A DNA stretch of 47,336 nucleotides from NCBI GenBank assembly GCA_001828855.1, contig MHZT01000050.1, forward strand, positions 1-47,336, written 5' to 3'. A program made the translations under genes and the position numbers. Positions 42,019-47,336 of this stretch are shown here, one piece after another. The DNA is from Rhodobacterales bacterium RIFCSPHIGHO2_02_FULL_62_130. GTDB taxonomy: Bacteria > Pseudomonadota > Alphaproteobacteria > Rhodobacterales > Rhodobacteraceae. Position 1 is the first letter of the stretch. Each line of letters begins with the position of its first letter. Below the pieces are notes generated by a model. That model saw nothing but the letters and a program-made list of their open reading frames with translations, was not told the origin of the DNA and made no database searches.

Positions 42019-43505
42019 CCGCAAACCTGATCCCCAGCTATGGCCATTGGATAAACGGGGCCGAAGTCCCGCCCGAAAGTGGAAACTGGATCGAAACGTC
42101 TGACCCCTACCGTGGCACAGTCTGGGCAAGGATAGCGCGCGGTGGGCCGCAAGACGTAAACCGCGCCGTCGCAGCCGCCAAGGCCGCAATGACGACAGGC
42201 CCTTGGGCAAAAATGTCAGCAACCCAGCGCGGCAAAATCCTGCGAAGGATCGCCGACGCAACCTTGACCGAAATCGACCGCCTCACGGAACTTGAGGTGC
42301 GGGACAACGGCAAGCTGGTCGGCGACATTCGGGGCGGTCTGAATTTCAAGGCCGATGTCTGGACCTACTACGCAGGTCTTGCTGACAAGATAGAAGGTTC
42401 CGTACTGCCAATCGACAAACCCGACATGCTCGCCCTTACCTTCCGTGAGCCGGTCGGGGTCGTCGCCGCCATCACCGCGTGGAACTCCCCACTCCAGTTC
42501 CTTGCCGTGAAATGCGCCCCCGCTTTGGCCGCAGGCTGTGCCGTGGTCGTCAAACCATCCGAGTTTTCAACCGTCACCTCGCTCGAATTTGCCCGCATCG
42601 CCAGTGCTGCCGGATTGCCGGACGGGGTGCTGAACGTCATCAGTGGCTTCGGGGCCGAAGTGGGGCCAGCCCTTGTAGATCACCGCGATGTCGCGATGAT
42701 CACGTTCACAGGATCGGACACGACGGGCGCCCGTATCTACGAACAAGCGGCCCGCAGTATGAAGCGCGTCACAATGGAGCTGGGTGGCAAATCCCCCAAC
42801 ATCATTTTCGAAGATGCCAACCTTGATGCGGCCGCCGCAGGTGCGGTTTCCGGCATCTTCGGCGCGGCAGGCCAGATGTGTACGGCAGGCTCGCGGCTTC
42901 TGGTGCAGAATTCGGTGAAAGAGGAGATCACACGCCGCATCCTTGCCATCGCCCGCAATGTCAAACTGGGCGATCCGATGGACGCCGCAACCCAGATGGG
43001 GCCAATCTCGAACCGCCCGCAATTCGACAAAGTGCTGTCCTATATCGAGATTGCGCGTCACGATGGCGCGCTACTGATCCACGGTGGCAAACCGGCGCAA
43101 GGTGAGGGGCTGGCAAGCGGCAGCTTTTTCGAACCCACGATCTTTGCCGATGTCCGCAACGACATGCGAATCGCGCAGGAAGAGGTTTTCGGGCCGGTCC
43201 TGTCGATCATCGGCTTCGACACCGAAGAAGAAGCCATCCACATCGCCAATGATATCAACTTCGGTCTGGCCGCAGGTATCTGGACCAAAGACATGGGCCG
43301 CATGATCCGCATGGTCAAGGCCATCGACGCCGGGACAGTCTGGGGCAACACTTACCGGACATACTCTTTCATGATGCCCTTCGGAGGCCGAAAACGCTCG
43401 GGCCTTGGCAAGGAATGGGGGATCGAAGGCATGGAAGAGTTTCTGGATACAAAATCCGTGATGATCTCGACCGCAGACGTCCTGCCGGGCTTTGTGCCAG
43501 GCTAA
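42015..43505 (+). CDS. NAD(P)-dependent aldehyde dehydrogenase
   Basis: This is a 496-residue ALDH with the full active site: Asn156 in AWNSP, Lys180 in VKPS, FTGSDTTG at 231-238, Glu255 in MELGG and Cys289 in GQMC. The ATG at 42015 overlaps the PrpD stop as ATGA; a longer upstream frame is a shadow of PrpD. It closes the GMC operon and should oxidise an aldehyde intermediate, for example a semialdehyde formed after the PrpD step. It is the most betaine-aldehyde-like of the three ALDHs by motif. The substrate is unknown. Confidence 0.9.
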   Translation: MTANLIPSYGHWINGAEVPPESGNWIETSDPYRGTVWARIARGGPQDVNRAVAAAKAAMTTGPWAKMSATQRGKILRRIADATLTEIDRLTELEVRDNGKLVGDIRGGLNFKADVWTYYAGLADKIEGSVLPIDKPDMLALTFREPVGVVAAITAWNSPLQFLAVKCAPALAAGCAVVVKPSEFSTVTSLEFARIASAAGLPDGVLNVISGFGAEVGPALVDHRDVAMITFTGSDTTGARIYEQAARSMKRVTMELGGKSPNIIFEDANLDAAAAGAVSGIFGAAGQMCTAGSRLLVQNSVKEEITRRILAIARNVKLGDPMDAATQMGPISNRPQFDKVLSYIEIARHDGALLIHGGKPAQGEGLASGSFFEPTIFADVRNDMRIAQEEVFGPVLSIIGFDTEEEAIHIANDINFGLAAGIWTKDMGRMIRMVKAIDAGTVWGNTYRTYSFMMPFGGRKRSGLGKEWGIEGMEEFLDTKSVMISTADVLPGFVPG

Positions 43506-43926
43506 TACCAACCGCGTCAGGCATGCTGATTTCAATAGGCGATGGCGGTGGTTGATGCCATGTTGCACACTGCGGTAGCGTCTGTGGCACTATCACGATC
43601 AATGGAACCCGACCATCCGCCTAGCAGCCTCCTCATTCCGGGAGTCGCGGCCTTTGCAAAGGGGCGATTTGCCAACCGATGCAAATGCAGCATGGCAGCT
43701 GCAATAATTGGCTGGAGCGGACACTCGGTCGCGGCTCCGCATATGGCGCAGCGGAAAGACGTCGAGGGCGGAGGGCCGCCCGATGCCGTTGCGGCAGCGC
43801 ATTTTCAGTATTCTACCGATTCAGCCATTCGGCAACGCCCCAGCATTCGTCAACCATCCCAACGCGAGGACCGTTCTCAGCCGTCATATTCGGGCCTCTC
43901 TCCTTTGACACCTTTCTCTTCGCCTC
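43506..43926. other. 421-base stretch without a recognisable gene
   Basis: This stretch lies between the ALDH gene and the decayed IS element. Open frames here have no domain, poor start signals and unbiased codon use. A short minus-strand frame and a plus frame from 43542 are probably noise. It marks the change from the catabolic region to the mobile and polysaccharide segment. I see no terminator of note. Confidence 0.4.
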
Positions 43927-44742
43927 GGCTGTGTTGCACAAACAGCCTGAGAGGATTCATCTTTTGAATCCAGCGTGATAGCCGGGGTGGATGAGCAGAC
44001 CGAACGCCCTGAGCTACAAGACCCTGAACTGGCCCGCGTATAACAAGGCGCTCAAGCGGCGGGGATCGCTGACGGTTTGGTTCGATTCTGAGATGACGTG
44101 GGCGGCGAAGCCCACCGGCAAGCGGGGTCGGCAGTCCGTGTATAGCGACGCAGCCCTTCAAACCTACTTCACGATGAAGGTGCTGTGCGGTATGGCACTA
44201 AGGCAAACCACCGGCTTCGTGGAGAGCCTGCTGCATCTTATCGGGCTGGACTGGGCGGTTCCGGATTTCAGCACCTTGAGCCGTCGCCAGAAAACCCTTG
44301 CCGTGATCATCCCTTTTCGCGGGTCACAGGGGCCGCTGCACCTGCTGATCGACAGCAGCACGGCTGACGGTGCCTATGACACGCGCAAGTGCCACGATGC
44401 AGTTGCCGAACGTGGCGCTGCCGCCGTCATTCCACCTCGCAAGAACGCCAAGCCTTGGAGCGCCGGGGCGTTTGCCCGCAACGAGGCGCTACGGGTATCA
44501 AAATACCTGGGCCGTACGCTGTGGCGACGATGGAGCGGATACCACCGCCGAAGCCGTGTCGAAACGAAGATGCATTGTGTGAAGCTGCCAGGGTAGCGCC
44601 TGATGGCGCGTGACTTCGATCGTCAGGTCGCGGAATTCCAGGTTCGTGTCGCCGTCCTGGGCATCCCCGTCACGAAGGTCGTGGGATAGGTCAGTCTGGC
44701 AGCAGGGACAACTCGGCCATCAAACGCTTTGTGCAACAGAGT
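43927..44742. mobile_element. decayed IS5-family (IS427-like) insertion sequence
   Basis: An 816-base element is bounded by imperfect 16-bp terminal inverted repeats, GGCTGTGTTGCACAAA at 43927-43942 and TTTGTGCAACAGAGTC at 44727-44742, with two mismatches. It holds one transposase reading frame that is broken. I see no convincing target duplication at the ends. The element is shorter than a typical member because of a deletion inside the transposase. A related end lies at 47250, in the same orientation. Confidence 0.8.
43991..44689 (+). pseudogene. broken IS5-family transposase
   Basis: The frame begins with the typical N-terminus (SRPNALSYKTLNWPAYNKAL) and carries the first catalytic Asp in HLLIDS. 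It then jumps directly to TADGAYDTRKCHD, so about 65 residues expected between the first two acidic residues are missing. The third residue, Glu in RSRVETKM, is present. A TAG at 44594-44596 interrupts the frame where relatives have a glutamine, and coding similarity continues in frame (LMARDFDRQVAEFQ) to 44687-44689. Both defects argue that it is inactive. The intact sequence is known to me from the family, not from this window. Confidence 0.75.
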
Positions 44743-44923
44743 CGAAGTTCGGTAGTTGTCGATGTGAACAGAAACACCAGAGCGCCCGGTTCTCCGTAAC
44801 GTTTCGACTGGCAACACGACGTGTTTGGGCAAAGCAGACTTCCCAGTCGTAGCCTGCCCTTCAACTCTGGCAGATTGCAGGCATAGTCACCGGTTTCCGC
44901 CCCATCTCGCTCCGCTGCGTGAT

Positions 44924-46048
44924 TCAGTTCAAACCCATCGCGTGCAGCATGTGTGCGTTGACATGGTTCACATCGAAACGCGCTTCGGCGAGGCGGCGCG
45001 AGGCTTCGCCCATTTCTGCAATCAAGGCTGGCTCTTGCAAAAAGCGCAGCATGGCCTGTGCAAGCGCCTGCTCATCCCCGACCGGCACCAGAAACCCGTT
45101 TTCCTCGGCAACGACCGTCTGACGACACCCCGGAGCGTCGGTGGTGATGATCGCGCGGCCCGTGGCCATGGCCTCAAGCACGGTGCGCGGCGTGCCTTCG
45201 CGATAGCTGGGCAGCACATAGACATGCGTCGCGGCCAGAACGGGGCGGACATCGGCAAGATGGCCATGCCAGATGATCGCCCCCGAAGCATGCCACGCGG
45301 CAGCCTCGGACTCGGGGATGGCGGCGGGGTTGGGGTCCGTTCCGCCCACCAGATGGAACTCGGCCTGCGGCCAGTGCGCGCGGACCAGCCGCGCGGCGGC
45401 GACATATTCGCCGATGCCCTTGTCCCGCAGCAGGCGCGCGATCAGGGTAAAGCGAATTGGACCCTCGGGCAGCGGCTGCACCGGAAACGCGCGCAGATCG
45501 ACCCCCGATCCGGCAACGCGCTCAACCGCAACATGGTCCGGCAACAACCCCATGCGCGCGAAATCCGCCTGATCGTCGGGGTTCTGAAAGAAGATCAGCG
45601 TCGCCTGTCGCAGCGCCAGACCATAAAGCGCCCGCACAATCCGGCGCAGCACGGCTCGAAAGCCGCGCTGATCGCCGGTAAAGGCATAACCCAGCCCCGT
45701 GATCAGGGCCACGCGCTGCGGCACACCGGCAAGACGGGCAGCAAGGATGCCCCAGACCACCGGCTTGACCGTATAACCAAGAACCAATCGGGGTCGCAGC
45801 CGCCGCATCAGCCGCCAAAGCGCCAGAAACGTGGAAAGATCGGCCAGCGGATTGATCCCCGCGCGTGCCATCGGCACGTCATGCCAAACCACCCCGCGCC
45901 CCGACAACCAAGCCCGCGTCGGCGCATCTGCCCCCAATCCGGGCGCCGCGACATGGACCTTGTGACCCTTTGCCAGCATGGACTCGATCAAAGCACCCCG
46001 AAAGTTACGCAGTGAACCGGGGTGAGAGGCAAGGATAAGGATGGTCAT
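44924..46048 (-). CDS. glycosyltransferase family 4 protein
   Basis: This is a 374-residue GT-B retaining glycosyltransferase. The N-terminal acceptor domain has HPGSLRNFRG near residue 9 and GYTVKP near 91. The donor domain has the Arg205/Lys210 pair in ARLLRDKG and the E-x7-E motif Glu284/Glu292 in REGTPRTVLEAMATG. It transfers an activated sugar onto a lipid-linked saccharide during capsule, exopolysaccharide or O-antigen synthesis. Its start overlaps the stop of the upstream membrane protein as ATGA. It is GC-rich, unlike that neighbour. It probably belongs to a surface-polysaccharide locus extending beyond the right edge. Confidence 0.88.
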   Translation of the reverse strand: MTILILASHPGSLRNFRGALIESMLAKGHKVHVAAPGLGADAPTRAWLSGRGVVWHDVPMARAGINPLADLSTFLALWRLMRRLRPRLVLGYTVKPVVWGILAARLAGVPQRVALITGLGYAFTGDQRGFRAVLRRIVRALYGLALRQATLIFFQNPDDQADFARMGLLPDHVAVERVAGSGVDLRAFPVQPLPEGPIRFTLIARLLRDKGIGEYVAAARLVRAHWPQAEFHLVGGTDPNPAAIPESEAAAWHASGAIIWHGHLADVRPVLAATHVYVLPSYREGTPRTVLEAMATGRAIITTDAPGCRQTVVAEENGFLVPVGDEQALAQAMLRFLQEPALIAEMGEASRRLAEARFDVNHVNAHMLHAMGLN

Positions 46049-47196
46049 GGGCGTTTGCCTTTACCTAGATATGAGAACGCAAGCATCATTAACATGGGCA
46101 GAAACATCCACTTTTGACGCATAGCAATTCCCAGATTTGCAGTCGTGTTGGCAAGAACGAACAATGACGCAGCCGCAAAGAGTGCGCAAAACCAAAATGA
46201 AAATCCGTCCAATCTGGATTTGCGGCCTAGAAATCTCAAAGCAATCGCAATCGCCATAAGGAGCAACTGGAAAAGATTCTCAAAACTAACCGCAACTCCC
46301 AAAAGCCCTGAGGCATCAAAGAAAAGTGGGCGAAAAAGAAAGGTGAACAGTCTTGCGGGCATGGACAGGCTGGCGATATCAACAGAGCTTCCACCCTCCA
46401 GATTATAGCTTTGGCGCAAAGAGAAATACTCATCGACATCACCAAGCGTCGATACGTCACCAAGCCCTGCAAACTCGGCGCCATAAGTTGCGGCGATAAC
46501 AGCCAGTGGCACAGCAATCAGAGTCAGGACCGACTTTCTCAGCAGGCCCAAACGGCTTGCAAAGACCAGTGCAACAGCGAAAGCAAGCAACAGGATTCCT
46601 GCCATGTGGGGGCGGACAAGGAGCATACACAGCGATGCAATCACAAAAGCGGGATAGCGTCTCCCCAGATTCATAGCCGCCCAGACACTTAGACCCGCCG
46701 CCATGAATGCCAGCGCATCTTTTCCGATTGAACCACTCCAGAAACTCAACCCCGGCAGCAAAAGACAAAAAAATGCCAATCGCCTTGCCGTTCGGCCGGA
46801 TGTTTTTAACACTTGTTGAAGGGCCGACCCAAAGGCAAGCATCCCAACATAGCCAAACAAGTTATAAACAAGAAATACCCCACCATAGGACATTCCAAGC
46901 CCAACCGAAAACAAAGATGTCAGAAGATACACACCCTGCGTGCCAAACGTAAGGCTTGCATCCTCCGAGATCGAGAACAGGTAATAGTTGGTAGAATCTG
47001 CGACATTGCTAAGAGAATACCAGAAATAGAATATGCAAAACGCTGTGTGCCAAGCATACAGAAACAGTGCGCGCTTTTGTGCAACACCAAAAACACCGCG
47101 CTGAGCAATTGCCAACAAAACGCCAAAACCAAATACCAGAACAATGGTAACAAGGTGCCAGACGCTATCAACGAAAACAAGCACGTCAGTCACCAT
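46045..47196 (-). CDS. polytopic membrane protein, polysaccharide polymerase-like (Wzy/EpsG type)
   Basis: This is a 383-residue inner-membrane protein with about ten hydrophobic helices. A long periplasmic loop near residues 250-275 (GDVDEYFSLRQSYNLEGG) is typical of Wzy-like polymerases, as is a Phe- and Leu-rich context. Sequence motifs for Wzy are weak, so the assignment is by topology and by its overlap with a glycosyltransferase. It is markedly AT-richer than the rest of the window, which suggests recent transfer. The start at 47196 has a poor Shine-Dalgarno. An alternative is a generic lipid-linked oligosaccharide processing protein. Confidence 0.65.
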   Translation of the reverse strand: MVTDVLVFVDSVWHLVTIVLVFGFGVLLAIAQRGVFGVAQKRALFLYAWHTAFCIFYFWYSLSNVADSTNYYLFSISEDASLTFGTQGVYLLTSLFSVGLGMSYGGVFLVYNLFGYVGMLAFGSALQQVLKTSGRTARRLAFFCLLLPGLSFWSGSIGKDALAFMAAGLSVWAAMNLGRRYPAFVIASLCMLLVRPHMAGILLLAFAVALVFASRLGLLRKSVLTLIAVPLAVIAATYGAEFAGLGDVSTLGDVDEYFSLRQSYNLEGGSSVDIASLSMPARLFTFLFRPLFFDASGLLGVAVSFENLFQLLLMAIAIALRFLGRKSRLDGFSFWFCALFAAASLFVLANTTANLGIAMRQKWMFLPMLMMLAFSYLGKGKRP

Positions 47197-47249
47197 GACT
47201 TTGCGAAGATGTATTCCACGCGCGGAACATCAATATTGTCCAAAGCTGG

Positions 47250-47336
47250 GGCTTTGTTGCGCAAATGGGATGGAGGATTCACTCTGTGAATCCAGCGTGG
47301 TAGCTGGGATGCATGAGCAAACCGAAGCCCTCCGTC
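47250..47336. mobile_element. left end of a second IS5-family element, cut by the window edge
   Basis: GGCTTTGTTGCGCAAA at 47250-47265 resembles the terminal repeat of the element at 43927. It is followed by the same leader layout (GGATTCA, then TGAATCCAGCGTG) before a transposase ATG. The sequence differs from the first copy at many bases, so it is a related element rather than an identical copy. It lies in the same orientation. Confidence 0.72.
47313..47336 (+). CDS. start of an IS5-family transposase, truncated by the window edge
   Basis: Only eight codons are visible, MSKPKPSV. They correspond in place to the MSRPNAL start of the transposase at 43991. Whether the remainder is intact cannot be seen. 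Confidence 0.55.

Noticed and set aside
40582-42261. A 559-codon open frame on the minus strand
   Set aside because: It is antisense to the PrpD gene and the ALDH start, which are better supported by motifs and ATGA coupling.
43542-43967. A 141-codon frame in the gap before the IS
   Set aside because: It has no ribosome binding site, no domain and runs into the IS terminal repeat.
1-47336. CRISPR arrays, tRNA or rRNA genes
   Set aside because: I saw no regularly spaced repeats and no tRNA- or rRNA-like segments while reading the window; I could not run a dedicated search.
43927-47336. An active composite transposon
   Set aside because: The left IS is inactivated, the right one is cut by the edge and differs in sequence, and I see no target duplication.

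Overview
The window looks like a chromosomal or megaplasmid segment of a GC-rich alphaproteobacterium of the Rhodobacterales (Rhodobacteraceae type). This rests on the high GC and codon style, on the tight ATGA and GTGA overlaps within operons, and on the families present: RbsABC-type sugar importer, OtnKCI/LtnD, BKACE (DUF849), MmgE/PrpD, SMP-30 lactonases, many SDRs and an IS5-family (IS427-like) element. About 42 kb of the 47 kb is a dense catabolic region for an oxidised carbohydrate, most likely a sugar, sugar acid or lactone. The actual substrate cannot be read from the sequence. I found no rRNA, tRNA or CRISPR array.

Layout. (1) 1-1467: a lower-GC border with a hypothetical gene split by an in-frame stop and a stretch without a clear gene. 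(2) 1468-10569, minus strand: a ten-gene operon running HpcH/HpaI aldolase, SDR, aldehyde dehydrogenase, LtnD, OtnK, OtnC, OtnI, a second beta-hydroxyacid dehydrogenase, a cyclophilin-like protein and a zinc alcohol dehydrogenase. LtnD-OtnI-OtnK-OtnC is the complete known route from L-threonate to dihydroxyacetone phosphate. (3) 10797-16687: a bicupin; a D-2-hydroxyacid dehydrogenase, ALDH and LysR operon; and a divergent MmgE/PrpD protein. (4) 16684-24512: an SDR, an RbsABC-type importer, an MFS transporter and a second, orphan paralogous binding protein. (5) 24861-30915: an amidohydrolase, a second LysR, and a tight operon of flavin monooxygenase, SDR, BKACE and carboxymuconolactone-decarboxylase-like protein. 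(6) 31082-43505: a cysteine-less Asp/Glu-racemase-like protein and two divergent operons, SDR/SMP-30/Ldh2/SDR/YciI/duplicated-domain beta-HAD leftward and GMC/SDR/SMP-30/PrpD/ALDH rightward. (7) 43506-47336: a decayed IS5-family element, a glycosyltransferase and an AT-rich polysaccharide polymerase-like membrane protein, and the start of a second related IS at the right edge.

How the parts may work together. Four intergenic regions, all between divergent units, carry the same 15-bp palindrome ATAAY-N5-RTTAT, which fits the LysR box T-N11-A (10698, 15193, 21576, 37192). They lie in front of the threonate operon and bicupin, the hydroxyacid dehydrogenase/LysR operon and PrpD, the sugar importer and MFS, and the two SMP-30 operons. 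I infer one regulon, probably under the LysR at 11677-12603. The sugar would be imported, oxidised by GMC or SDR enzymes to a lactone, opened by SMP-30 lactonases, reshaped by PrpD, ALDH and beta-HAD enzymes, and drained through a tetronate branch to dihydroxyacetone phosphate. The order of steps is inference. The FMO-BKACE operon, the orphan binding protein and the amidohydrolase lack this operator and may serve a separate but related substrate.
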